NCBI GenBank assembly: GCA_015099395.1
Contig: AP024096.1
Span: 558,001 to 622,000 of the forward strand
Source: Ktedonobacteria bacterium brp13
Lineage (GTDB): Bacteria; Chloroflexota; Ktedonobacteria; Ktedonobacterales; Ktedonobacteraceae
DNA: 64,000 nucleotides
Direction of reading: 5' to 3'
In this document: one piece after another, positions 9,678-20,795 of the stretch
Numbering within the stretch: the first letter of the stretch is position 1
Layout: every line of letters starts with the position of its first letter
The notes under the pieces: model-generated
Database searches by the model: none
Seen by the model: the letters and a program-made list of their open reading frames with translations, nothing else
What the model was told of the DNA's origin: nothing
Position numbers and translations under genes: made by a program

Positions 9678-9895
9678 ACATATGGAAGACGAAAACGACT
9701 GTCAAACATTCGTAACGCGTTCTGGTCGTTACTCAAGCAGATCCCTCTCCAAGTGGACCACAATACCCTGATCCAGCGCTGGTAGTATTTCTTTGAGGGA
9801 AACATTGGATGTATCGGGATTTTGAAACAGTGGCTGGTGCGGTCATTGTACCGGGCGTTGCGGGAAGAAAGTAGGTGCGCGACGCGTCGGCGTCT

Positions 9896-12782
<2,887 letters not shown>

Positions 12783-12785
12783 GAT

Positions 12786-12847
12786 CTTATTCCGAAACCC
12801 AACGCGACTGGCGTCGCTAGTGCTCTGCACTCAGGTTTTCGGATAAG
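12786..12847 (+). repeat. 62-bp cloverleaf-like palindromic repeat, copy 1
   Basis: Outer arms CTTATTCCGAAA and TTTTCGGATAAG enclose two inner hairpins: GCGAC-TGGC-GTCGC and AGTGC-TCT-GCACT. The homology with copy 2 (21628-21688, opposite strand) starts at the TAA stop of rph (12780). It may act as the rph terminator or be a REP-like element. Confidence 0.75.
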
Positions 12848-12855
12848 TAGTAAGA

Positions 12856-13057
12856 GGTCACCATATTAAACGGGATAAAACATACGCTAAGCTATGAATA
12901 CGCTTCTCAGGAGGTTTCACTTGAAGGGATGAAAGGGCTCTGATGCTTTGATCGGAATGCCAGTAAGCCGCTTTTCTCCCTTCTTGCAGCAAAAGCCACC
13001 ATCGTAAACCAACTTCACGGCATTAGCGTATCTTTTGCCTCGTTTAATATGGTGACC
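12856..13057. mobile_element. 202-bp inverted-repeat element, copy 1
   Basis: Starts GGTCACCATATTAAACG and ends with its exact complement CGTTTAATATGGTGACC; with a few mismatches the arms reach about 35 bases. By eye it is identical over all 202 bases to the copy at 13998-14199. On the minus strand a 46-codon open frame runs from the right end (13057) to a TGA at 12917 and includes AVKLVYDGGFCCKKGEKR; it could be a relic of a transposase or passenger peptide. No target duplication is seen. Confidence 0.8.
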
Positions 13058-13146
13058 CCTGAATGATCAAATGTCGCCCTGGTCTCTCCCCTACCCACAG
13101 GTGAAGTGTCGTGGAAGAGAAACAAACATTCGTTGGAACATCAATC

Positions 13147-13944
13147 CTACACTTCCTGCTTTTTCTGACGCCATTTTTTGAATGCTTCGTCTGACCATAT
13201 TTCTAGCTTTTGATATCTGTCTTTAAGCGTTGGGTCCTCGTGAAAATACCGATACCGTGGATACTCATATCCGGCTCGCTTACCAAGGATGACCGCAACC
13301 ATTTCATGGTCGTTGTCCGTCTGGGGGCCTCGGATCCCTTCATGGCTCTCATTGCGGAGGGAGTTTGGATCGTCACCGTCACTCATAAGGACTTGTGTTG
13401 CAAATTCGACCAGTTCTTCGTTATATGCTTCGTGGCCGATTCGATCAGCTCGTATTTCTCGATTAGATGTGCTCGCTCTTCTTGCCTCTAATTCCCGTAT
13501 TATGCGATCTCCTAGACTCTCATATCCCGGTTGCGCTCTTATTTCCTCTTTTTCCCGTCTTATGCGATCCATGATAGCGTCATATCCCGGCTGCGCCCTT
13601 CTTTCCTCTCTTTCCCGTCTTATCTGAGCATCTGGACTCTCATATCCCGGTTGCGCTCCTCTTGCCTCTAATTCCCGTATTATGCGATCTCCTGGACTCT
13701 CACATCCCGGTTGCGCCCTTATTTCCTCTCTTTCCCGTCTTATGCGATCCATGATAGCGTCATATCCCGGCTGCACCCTTCTTTCCTCTCTTTCCCGTCT
13801 TATCTGAGCATCTGGACTCTCATATCCCGGTTGCGCATACAAAGATCGTTCAAATTCCGATCTACCAGATGAAGGTGAGGCATTGTTAGTAGGCAAATCA
13901 GATCCATCTGGATTATTTCCGATCTCTCTCCATGGCACACTCAT
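13147..13944 (-). CDS. Hypothetical protein with 60-residue tandem repeats
   Basis: 265 residues from ATG 13944; a TTG at 13983 next to GGGGGTAGG is the alternative start. Function is not recognised. Residues about 30-155 are a tandem array built from 20-residue modules of the type AQPGYESPDAQIRREREERR, which alternate in three versions (ESPDAQIRRE, DAIMDRIRRE, ESPGDRIIRE), so the DNA repeats with an exact period of 180 bases (13481-13660 and 13661-13840). The modules are highly charged and should form helices broken by QPGY. The C-terminal 110 residues are non-repetitive (EELVEFATQVLM, HEMVAVILGKRAGYEYPRYRY) and may be the functional domain. The gene sits exactly between two identical 202-bp elements, with only short margins, which suggests it was mobilised with them. 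Confidence 0.7.
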   Translation of the reverse strand: MSVPWREIGNNPDGSDLPTNNASPSSGRSEFERSLYAQPGYESPDAQIRREREERRVQPGYDAIMDRIRREREEIRAQPGCESPGDRIIRELEARGAQPGYESPDAQIRREREERRAQPGYDAIMDRIRREKEEIRAQPGYESLGDRIIRELEARRASTSNREIRADRIGHEAYNEELVEFATQVLMSDGDDPNSLRNESHEGIRGPQTDNDHEMVAVILGKRAGYEYPRYRYFHEDPTLKDRYQKLEIWSDEAFKKWRQKKQEV

Positions 13945-13997
13945 AATCCTTTCATCACCATATGTGTGATCAATTAAAAGCAACCTACCCCCATAGG

Positions 13998-14199
13998 GGT
14001 CACCATATTAAACGGGATAAAACATACGCTAAGCTATGAATACGCTTCTCAGGAGGTTTCACTTGAAGGGATGAAAGGGCTCTGATGCTTTGATCGGAAT
14101 GCCAGTAAGCCGCTTTTCTCCCTTCTTGCAGCAAAAGCCACCATCGTAAACCAACTTCACGGCATTAGCGTATCTTTTGCCTCGTTTAATATGGTGACC
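13998..14199. mobile_element. 202-bp inverted-repeat element, copy 2
   Basis: Same orientation and sequence as 12856-13057. Flanking bases extend the terminal repeat by three bases here (AGG at 13995-13997 and CCT at 14200-14202). Together the copies bracket one gene, like the ends of a composite transposon. Confidence 0.8.
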
Positions 14200-14299
14200 C
14201 CTTTCTGCATAGTGCTACAGCGTGCCGCCTCTCCAGAAGCGACACGCCTTTTCGCGCCGTCTCAATCGTTTGCATCAGACGGCGACCTTACATAGCTCA

Positions 14300-15595
14300 T
14301 CAATGGACATAGGGGGCCATAGTAGCTGCAAGGTTGTGGAAACCCTGGTAGCGCAGGAGCCAGCCGCCGTAGTGCATGCCACCACCAGCGGCAGGGAGGA
14401 CGATACATTGTCCTGGTTGCAGGCGTCCCAGACGTAGCTCTTCAACAATCGCCATTCCGATGCTGGCGTTGGAGAGGTTGCCGTAATGGAAAAAGTGATT
14501 GACCATCTTTGCGCCAGTATCCGCCGGCCAGCCATAGTCACGGATCAAAATATCACCAATGCGGGCAATGATACGGGAGTTTGGCTGATGCGGGATGATC
14601 CACGAAATCATACGAGTATCGAAGCCAGCGTGCCGGCAGAGCGCATCCACACATTCGGCCATCGCACGGGGAGCTTCGCGATAGACCTCTTTCCCGTTCA
14701 TACGCGTATAGCCAATCAGGTGTTGCGAGAGGAGCGCGTTCGCCTCTTCCGCACGACCCTCTTGATAGAACTGCGCTATCTGGCGATCAGTCTCCGCCAT
14801 GAGAGCCGCATCGCGCCGTACGGGGGTCTGACAGTAGAGGGCAGCCGCCTGGCTCGCATCATAGCCACTGATCGCATACGCCTCATCCTCGGCAGACTCG
14901 CCACGTTCCAGCAAGAAAGCAGCCGCCCCCTCGCCAAAAAGCGAGCTTGTCTTCCAATCCAAAATATGCGTGATATTAGAGATAAACGCCTCAGACGCCA
15001 CAACGAGCACGCGGCGAGCGTTACTGGACAGCAACATCTCCATCGCGGATTGGAACGCCTCGGTATCACAGGCGCAGGCACCCTTCAGAGTAATCGCTCG
15101 TACGCGTCGACAGCCCAAACGGTGCTGGATCAAACCTGCCAGTGTAGGAAAGAGATAGTTATCTGAAGAGGAGGCCGCAACGATAGCGTCAATCTCCTCT
15201 GGTTGACGTCCCGCACTCTCTAGCGCACGCCTGGCTGCGATAACCGCCATATCCACAACAGTATCAGTATCGATCGCATCTGCAATCCCTGTAGTAGTAT
15301 GCTCCTCTAGCTGCTGCCCGGCAATCAAGCCAGGCGCATCTGATCCAGCCAGACGCCGACACAGATCCAGTGTACTGGCGCAGACATGGCGTGTCTGAAG
15401 ACCAGTCACACGCTCGATATCTTCTGCGCTACGTGGGCTTCCCAGACGGGTTGCCACATAAGCGAAAAACTCATTTGTAATTATACTTGAAGGGATATAC
15501 GTACCGAGACCGGTAAAACGTACTCGCCCGTGTGTGTAATTAGAAGCGTCAATATATGTATAATCGGGCCATTCGTTAGAATACTCGCGAGACAT
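14300..15595 (-). CDS. 3-oxoacyl-ACP synthase III family protein (KAS III/FabH-like)
   Basis: 431 residues. KAS III enzymes condense an acyl-CoA starter with malonyl-ACP. The catalytic set is visible: the Cys in GACACDTEAFQSAMEML (about residue 190), the His in WIIPHQPNSRIIARIGDIL and the Asn in HYGNLSNASIGMAI, followed by the family's closing GGGMHYGGWLLRY. It is longer than FabH (about 320) owing to an insertion around residues 270-320 (DRQIAQFYQEGRAEEANALL) and an N-terminal extension. That fits the KAS III-like enzymes of secondary or branched-lipid metabolism rather than the housekeeping FabH. GAGAGGAT lies upstream of ATG 15595. It stands alone, with no acyl carrier protein nearby, so the pathway is unknown. 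Confidence 0.88.
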   Translation of the reverse strand: MSREYSNEWPDYTYIDASNYTHGRVRFTGLGTYIPSSIITNEFFAYVATRLGSPRSAEDIERVTGLQTRHVCASTLDLCRRLAGSDAPGLIAGQQLEEHTTTGIADAIDTDTVVDMAVIAARRALESAGRQPEEIDAIVAASSSDNYLFPTLAGLIQHRLGCRRVRAITLKGACACDTEAFQSAMEMLLSSNARRVLVVASEAFISNITHILDWKTSSLFGEGAAAFLLERGESAEDEAYAISGYDASQAAALYCQTPVRRDAALMAETDRQIAQFYQEGRAEEANALLSQHLIGYTRMNGKEVYREAPRAMAECVDALCRHAGFDTRMISWIIPHQPNSRIIARIGDILIRDYGWPADTGAKMVNHFFHYGNLSNASIGMAIVEELRLGRLQPGQCIVLPAAGGGMHYGGWLLRYQGFHNLAATMAPYVH

Positions 15596-15716
15596 TAGAT
15601 TACAAATCCTCTCCGCACTTCATAACACAAGCTTTATGCTACCATCAAGTATAACATATTTTACGTTACAAACTATTATCTACCGATACGTTAAACACGA
15701 CCACAACACCGGATAG

Positions 15717-16595
15717 TTAATGCTGAGTCTTACCTTCCAGAGAGGTACCAATCGAGGCCGTGATAACAAAGACAATCGCCACCATTGAACGGATGCCGAT
15801 CGTCTGACCCAATATGAGAAAGCCTATGATCGTGGCGACCGCTGGCTCGGCGCTCATAAGGATACCAAAGACGCGTGATGGGAGACGACGGAGCGCCTCC
15901 AGTTCGAGCGAGAATGGGATAACGGTCGAGAGGATCGAGACAACGAGTCCCAGTAGGAGCGCATGGGGGTCAAAAATAGCTGGTCCAGCAGTACCAAGAC
16001 CAAAGGGCGCAATAACCAGGGCAGCGACCAGTATAGATAAAGAGAGTCCAGTGCCACCGCTGAAGGCTTGCCCGATCTGGACATTAAATATAATATAGAG
16101 TCCCCAGAAGACCCCGGCTAGCAGCGCTAAAATTGCCCCGACAAGATCGATATGTGTAGCACCAATGGGAGTCAGCAAGATAATACCAAAAGCGGCACAG
16201 GCGGCCCAGACGAGATCTTTCAGACGACGAGATTGCAGGAGAGCAACGCCCAGGGGTCCCACAAATTCCAGGGTGACAGCTATCCCCAGCGGAATACGTA
16301 CGATGGCCAGATAGAATAAACCATTCATTGCAGCCACAGTCACCCCAAATAACAGGATCGTCATACAGTTCCGTCGCGTCAGTTCCCGCACACTGGGACG
16401 CCAGATAAGTAAGAGGAGGAGAGCAGCAAATCCCAGGCGCAGGAACGTTGTGCCGAGTGGACCGATACTGCCAGATAGACGTTCTCCAATAGATGCGCCA
16501 GTTTGCACCGAGATCATTGCAAGCAACGCAAAGACCTGCGGTGGAATCTTTTGAGTCAGAGGCAGCGATGGTTTCGATGATGTAACTTGTGACAT
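15717..16595 (-). CDS. DMT/EamA-family exporter (RhtA-like)
   Basis: 292 residues from ATG 16595 (AGGA about 11 bases upstream); a start at 16658 is possible. It is a ten-helix inner-membrane protein with two EamA halves. The second-helix pair MNGLFYLAIVRIPLGIAVTL and EFVGPLGVALL, and the late segment ALRRLPSRVFGILMSAEPAV, are hallmarks of the RhtA/YbiF subgroup that exports threonine and homoserine. A metabolite or amino-acid export role is therefore likely, but the substrate is inferred. It is a monocistronic gene; its 5' region abuts a 190-bp palindromic repeat. Confidence 0.85.
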   Translation of the reverse strand: MSQVTSSKPSLPLTQKIPPQVFALLAMISVQTGASIGERLSGSIGPLGTTFLRLGFAALLLLLIWRPSVRELTRRNCMTILLFGVTVAAMNGLFYLAIVRIPLGIAVTLEFVGPLGVALLQSRRLKDLVWAACAAFGIILLTPIGATHIDLVGAILALLAGVFWGLYIIFNVQIGQAFSGGTGLSLSILVAALVIAPFGLGTAGPAIFDPHALLLGLVVSILSTVIPFSLELEALRRLPSRVFGILMSAEPAVATIIGFLILGQTIGIRSMVAIVFVITASIGTSLEGKTQH

Positions 16596-16706
16596 AGATA
16601 ATCCATTCCTAAATATACTAAAACTAAGATATCGCCTGAAATATCGTTTTTTAACCATTAAAACAATAAGATGCTCGCTATCACCTGTAAATATGATAAT
16701 ACCCCT

Positions 16707-16896
16707 GCCTCCCTCTTTGAGGGGGGATGTCGCCGCAGCGAAAGGGGGGAGTAAATCCTCGAACTACGTTATTAACCTCGATTATATACTATTTATCACT
16801 CTTATCTTCATAGTTGGTAATCGAGGATTATAGGGAATTGCTAGCTTCTACTCCCCCCTGCCGCTATCGCGGCTTTCCCCCCTCAAAGAGGGAGGC
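16707..16896. repeat. Palindromic repeat family 1, copy A (about 190 bp)
   Basis: Arms of about 47 bases start GCCTCCCTCTTTGAGGGGGG and end with the inverse. Each arm is itself two hairpins: CCCTCTTTGAGGGGGG, then a Ser-like GC foldback, then GGGGGGAGTA. The interior reads AATCCTCGAAC and TAATCGAGGATTA. Other copies of the family lie at 28047-28276, 28326-28494, 55732-56056 and 56196-56428. It fills the gap between the exporter and the kinase gene. Confidence 0.85.
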
Positions 16897-16967
16897 TTTA
16901 GCGTCATTTCCTGTATAGCATGCATCACCGCTATTGAAGGTGGTGACTACTAATCGTAGAAATTTCA

Positions 16968-17732
16968 TCACAGGATCTGGTCAGCCAGTGAGCGTGAGGC
17001 TTCGATGATATCGGCATTCGGGAGATCACTCTCTTCTACCTTGCTGATAGCCTGCTCTTCAGTACGACCAATGCCCATATGGCGTTTCACGAGTCTGGCC
17101 TTGATAATGTCTCTGGGCGTATCAAGATACCAAACTTGATCGAGGATAGTTCGAACGTGTTGCCAGGGAGGGGTAGTCAACAAAAGATAATTGCCTTCAA
17201 CGATTACCATCCGCGTTGAGTGCTCAACCGCGACAACTCCTTCGACACGATCATACGGCTCGCGCTTGAAGACAGGACACCAGACCATCTCCGGCGTGTC
17301 TGCTCGCAGTTGGTGCAAGAGATCGACGAAGCCTTGCGCATCAAATGTATGCGGAGCACCCTTTAATGCATAGGAACCACGCGCCTTCAGCTCTTCATCG
17401 GGCAGATGAAAGCCATCCATCGAAATAGTAACTGCGAACGCGTCTCCCATGCGGTCATTCATAATGGTAGCCAGCAGAGACGCAAAGGTACTCTTACCCG
17501 TCGCAGGTGGACCAGTGATCCCTAATAAGAAACGCGGTCGCTCTCCGTTGGCAACATTATCCAGGAGCGCCGTTAAGTGCTGCGCAATAACTGCTTCAAC
17601 GTATTTTCTGCTAATACGATTTTTAGATGGTAAAGATGGTAAAGATGGTACGCTCACACATTCGCTCCATTCCTGGCTACCTGCCTTATGCGCCGCTGCA
17701 CAATTAGCATCGTTGGGATAGTAGTAGTACAT
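16968..17732 (-). CDS. P-loop nucleoside/pantothenate kinase-like protein
   Basis: About 254 residues from ATG 17732. GTG 17657 (then about 229 aa) has the better ribosome site (GGAG seven bases upstream) and may be the true start. Walker A is GITGPPATGKSTFASLL. SMDGFHLPDEEL follows, as in the uridine kinase/pantothenate kinase/phosphoribulokinase superfamily and in fructose or nucleoside kinases of the YggC/FrcK type. Later come HTFDAQGFVDLLHQL, VIVEGNYLLL (Walker B-like) and the lid WYLDTPRDIIKARLVKRH. It phosphorylates a small metabolite with ATP; the substrate cannot be told. The N-terminus contains a short SLPSLPS repeat coded by a 9-base DNA repeat. Confidence 0.82.
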   Translation of the reverse strand: MYYYYPNDANCAAAHKAGSQEWSECVSVPSLPSLPSKNRISRKYVEAVIAQHLTALLDNVANGERPRFLLGITGPPATGKSTFASLLATIMNDRMGDAFAVTISMDGFHLPDEELKARGSYALKGAPHTFDAQGFVDLLHQLRADTPEMVWCPVFKREPYDRVEGVVAVEHSTRMVIVEGNYLLLTTPPWQHVRTILDQVWYLDTPRDIIKARLVKRHMGIGRTEEQAISKVEESDLPNADIIEASRSLADQIL

Positions 17733-17754
17733 AGTATAAAAGATACCAGACAAA

Positions 17755-17836
17755 AAGATACCCGACACAGTGACCAGTCAACGCCATTGGAAATCGCTCG
17801 TAGCGTTTGCTTTACAGTCTACCTGTCGGGTATCTT
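17755..17836. promoter_or_regulatory. 13-bp inverted repeat upstream of the kinase gene
   Basis: AAGATACCCGACA (17755-17767) and TGTCGGGTATCTT (17824-17836) are perfect inverses, 56 bases apart, between the kinase gene and the end of the helicase gene. A degenerate tandem copy of the left arm (AAAGATACCAGACA) lies at 17739-17752. It could be an operator pair or a small mobile relic. Confidence 0.5.
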
Positions 17837-17885
17837 ACCTGTCACTAGTATGAGCAGCGATGCACTATCTTGCTAGAGAGTGCAA

Positions 17886-19565
17886 CTAGCGACCAACATA
17901 GGGTCTTGAAAGAGCGATCGCTCGTCGTCCTTTTGGCACCCTGGTCGTCTTTTTGAAGCCAGGGCGCTCGCCCGACTCCAGGGTTACAGCAGCGGAAGCA
18001 GGGGCATTATAGCGACCTGAGCTTCTACCACCACCATTGACTGGTCCGCGACGATCATCGCGTGTCTTACCAGAGCCAGCGTATGGACGTTTGCGCTCTG
18101 GCATCTGAGCCTCTTCATCCTGCCAGACAGGTACACGTTCCGGTTTAGCTCTCGTACTTTCAACGCGCTCGGCACGCTCGAAGCGGTCCGGACGCTCGCT
18201 GCGATTCAGACGCTCACTGCGCTCGAAGCGCTCTGAGCGATCAGCCTGGCCGCGCTGCAAGTCAGGGGCTGCATAAAGATCACTCTTTGCGCGAGTAAAT
18301 CTGCCACGATCCTGACGAGGCATCTCACGACCGCGACCACGTCCTGGTCGGCCCGCAGGTCCAAACTGGCGATCTCCGCGCTGCTCGAAAGAGGGCTCTG
18401 GCATCGGCGCAATCTCTGGCTCAGCCAATGGACGCTCAATCATCGCATCTGCGTTAATAGTAAGCTTCTGTAAGGAGACAGGTTGTCCCAGAGTGCGCGA
18501 CATACGTTTGAACTTGCCGATATCGGATGGTACCAGCAAAGTAATGGCTTTGCCCTGTTTGCCCATACGACCGGTACGGCCAATACGATGGGTAAAGAGC
18601 TCGCTCGACTCAGGCAACTCATAGTTGATAACCTGATAGATGTCCTGAATATCCAGACCACGTGCGGCAACGTTTGTCGCCAGCAGGGTCTGCACGCGTC
18701 CATGACGGAAGGCGGTCAAGACTTCTTCACGAGCGCGCTGGCTCTTATTACTATGCAAAGTGCCTACCGCATAGCCAAGCTTGCTCAGCTGTTTGCCAAG
18801 CTTCTCAACACCATATTTGGTCTTACCAAAGATCAGGCTACTCTCGCCTTCAGAGGAGAGCAAGAGAGTGCAAAGTGCAGCCATCTTCTGATCATGAGGG
18901 ACCTGGTAAGCGATCTGTTCGATAGTGCTCTCAGCACCAGCGACAGGAATGATCTCGACTTTAACGGGATCTTTGAGGAAATTCTCTTGAAGTTTAACAA
19001 TCCATTCCGGCATAGTTGCAGAGAAGAGTGCCATCTGTCGATTTTCGGGAGTGGTTGACAGGATCTTCTCGATCTCTGGTCCAAAGCCACTATCCAGCAT
19101 CTGGTCAGCTTCATCAAGCACACAGATGCGTAAATTGTTCAGAGATAACGTCCCGCGCTCCAGATGATCTTTAACACGACCGGGAGTACCAACGACAATC
19201 TGAGAACCATAACGCAGAGCAGACATCTGACTACCATAAGGGCGTCCACCCACCAGCAGCGCCGTTGTCAGCCGCTTCGCTTTTGCCAATTGACTCAAAA
19301 CAGTGTTAACCTGAACAGCCAGTTCGCGTGTTGGTACAAGTACCAGTGCCTGCACAGCACGTCTATCGCGAGCCAGGCGCTCTACCAACGGAATACTATA
19401 GGCAAGAGTTTTACCGGAGCCAGTTGCAGATTGCCCCATCAGGTCTCGACCAGCAAGTAAGGCAGGAATCGCCTCAGCCTGAATGGGTGACGGCTCAGAA
19501 ATACCCATATCCGCCAGAACAGCACGAGTTGCAGGTGACAAAGTAAAGTCATTAAATGAGGGCAT
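17886..19565 (-). CDS. DEAD-box RNA helicase
   Basis: 559 residues from ATG 19565 (AAAGGA seven bases upstream; the longer frame to 19673 lacks a site). ATP-dependent RNA helicase for RNA unwinding in ribosome assembly or mRNA turnover. All core motifs are in order: Q motif FNDFTLSP and PSPIQAEAIP, I SATGSGKT, Ia PTRELAVQ, Ib TPGRVKDHL, II DEADQM, III SAT, V TNVAARGLD, VI HRIGRTGR. After residue about 410 comes a low-complexity Arg/Asp/Glu/Ser tail of about 150 residues (RGRGREMPRQDRGR, repeated SERFERSERLNRSER) that likely binds RNA, as in CshA/RhlE-like proteins. Upstream lies copy 1 of a 92-bp repeat, perhaps its promoter region. Cold induction is typical of the family but not shown here. 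Confidence 0.93.
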   Translation of the reverse strand: MPSFNDFTLSPATRAVLADMGISEPSPIQAEAIPALLAGRDLMGQSATGSGKTLAYSIPLVERLARDRRAVQALVLVPTRELAVQVNTVLSQLAKAKRLTTALLVGGRPYGSQMSALRYGSQIVVGTPGRVKDHLERGTLSLNNLRICVLDEADQMLDSGFGPEIEKILSTTPENRQMALFSATMPEWIVKLQENFLKDPVKVEIIPVAGAESTIEQIAYQVPHDQKMAALCTLLLSSEGESSLIFGKTKYGVEKLGKQLSKLGYAVGTLHSNKSQRAREEVLTAFRHGRVQTLLATNVAARGLDIQDIYQVINYELPESSELFTHRIGRTGRMGKQGKAITLLVPSDIGKFKRMSRTLGQPVSLQKLTINADAMIERPLAEPEIAPMPEPSFEQRGDRQFGPAGRPGRGRGREMPRQDRGRFTRAKSDLYAAPDLQRGQADRSERFERSERLNRSERPDRFERAERVESTRAKPERVPVWQDEEAQMPERKRPYAGSGKTRDDRRGPVNGGGRSSGRYNAPASAAVTLESGERPGFKKTTRVPKGRRAIALSRPYVGR

Positions 19566-19940
19566 GAAAAATCCTTTCGGCCAATGCGCCTTTTGCGGGC
19601 GCGATCCAGCTTCCTGAAGGCACAATGCCAGCAGGGCGTACCAGGAGCAGGCCGTAGGGGAATACGGGAGCAATGCTGCTAGCTGATATCAGGTACGAAC
19701 TTGAGTGCAGGAAGAGAGTATTCTACAGAAGAGGATTGCTCAGAGCTCTTTAGTGTCTTTAACGGGAACAGGATATGCTAGCAGCCTGCTCCATGCCTTG
19801 CAAACAGTCATAACTCCTAGAGTATACTTGATTCAGCATTAATAGTCAAGTATATATATTCCCTTGATTCCCTCATTCCCCCGGCAGAGTTGACCGCTTC
19901 GCAAAGATAATAGATTGTCGCATGCGCACTCCTTGCTTCT

Positions 19941-20032
19941 CTCTACAACAATGTCCGACACATTGTCGGACGTTGTCCAAATACTATTTATATTACTGTA
20001 CCATATCTTTTCTCACGTTTAAAGCAGACGAG
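19941..20032 (+). repeat. 92-bp direct repeat, copy 1 (with GTCCGAC palindrome)
   Basis: Similar to 22592-22684 in the same orientation (CTCT-TACAACAA, then GTCCGACA/GTCGGAC dyad, then ATACTATTT, TTTTCTCAC, AAAG-AGA-GAG). It contains GTCCGAC (19953-19959) inverted as GTCGGAC (19965-19971). The pair brackets the low-complexity protein locus. The stretch 19566-20176 holds only this and an inverted repeat. Confidence 0.75.
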
Positions 20033-20063
20033 CAAACGTCCCAGGCTTTCCAATGCGCAGAGA

Positions 20064-20116
20064 AGAGTTTTCCATAAAGAATACAAAAAAACAGACCACC
20101 TTCTAAGGAAAACTCT
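20064..20116 (-). terminator. 10-bp inverted repeat after the Ala-rich gene
   Basis: AGAGTTTTCC (20064-20073) and GGAAAACTCT (20107-20116) are perfect inverses; on the minus strand the loop holds a T-run. It lies downstream of the gene ending at 20177 and may end its transcript, though the T-run is in the loop rather than after the stem. Confidence 0.4.
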
Positions 20117-20176
20117 TACAGGTGACTGAAGGCGCTATCCATTAATCCACATGTCTTATGATTGTTCGTCTCACTT

Positions 20177-20539
20177 TTATTTATCTGTATCCTTATCCTT
20201 TTTAGAAACTGCCTCCTGGTCAGTTTTCTTAGCAGAAATGATAGTATCCAGAGCCTTCACAAGTGCGGGTACAAGAGCTTCAGCAAGCGCAGGCGCAAGA
20301 GCTTCAGCAAGCGCAGGCGCAAGAGCTTCGGCAAGTATCGCTGTTTCAACCGATGAAACCTGTGATGCAGGGCGTTTTGAAGGAAGCAGTGATGCCATTA
20401 ACTCTTCGGTCAATGCTACCCTGATAGCATCCTTCGCTGTTTTCGGATGCGGCGGATTGTCAAGCAACTCTTTAATAAGTGCCTCAACCATAGGGTCCAT
20501 ATTACCTCTAGTTTTTGCTTGTTCAGGATTAGTAGTCAT
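20177..20539 (-). CDS. Ala/Leu-repeat helical protein, 120 aa (unknown)
   Basis: Start ATG 20539 has GAAAGGA ten bases upstream. No known family was recognised. Residues 1-70 look like a normal helical domain (MVEALIKELLDN, AKDAIRVALTEELMASLL). Residues about 75-103 are an eight-residue tandem repeat, AEALAPAL repeated about three and a half times, predicting an amphipathic, possibly membrane- or surface-associated helix. The tail is Lys/Asp-rich (KKTDQEAVSKKDKDTDK). The underlying DNA repeats with a 24-base period. It lies 250 bases downstream of the P-LLLAMMM repeat gene on the same strand, with a terminator-like hairpin between them. Because both proteins combine charged and hydrophobic repeats, a shared role is possible but unproven. 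Confidence 0.6.
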   Translation of the reverse strand: MTTNPEQAKTRGNMDPMVEALIKELLDNPPHPKTAKDAIRVALTEELMASLLPSKRPASQVSSVETAILAEALAPALAEALAPALAEALVPALVKALDTIISAKKTDQEAVSKKDKDTDK

Positions 20540-20658
20540 GATGATGTTTCCTTTCTCCCTACGAGAAAACGTTTCATATGCCCTTAACTCCGTTCTGCCA
20601 GGGTAGGCCCTCTTTAGTAAGAGCAACACTACGATGCAATTGAAATTTTTGATTTTAA

Positions 20659-20708
20659 TAGAGGTTCTCGTAGCGAACATCTCGAGGACTTTCGTAGCGA
20701 AAACCTCA
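20659..20708. repeat. Imperfect inverted repeat with duplicated TCGTAGCGA
   Basis: GAGGTTCTCG (20659-20668) is inverse to CGAAAACCTC with one mismatch, and TCGTAGCGAA occurs twice inside. It lies in the intergenic space upstream of the Ala-rich gene and may be a regulatory foldback. Confidence 0.4.
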
Positions 20709-20764
20709 TTATTTACCTACAAGGCGTGAAGCTCCTCATTTTTCATGAGTGCCAGAGGAAGGTA

Positions 20765-20795
20765 GATAAAAAAGAAGTTAGCACTTTGACGTGCT
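20765..20795 (-). terminator. Intrinsic terminator of the P-LLLAMMM repeat gene
   Basis: On the minus strand the TAG stop (20794-20796) runs into AGCAC-GTCAAA-GTGCT (20780-20795), followed six bases later by TTTTTT (20767-20772 complement). This supports the minus strand as the coding strand of the repeat gene. Confidence 0.65.
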
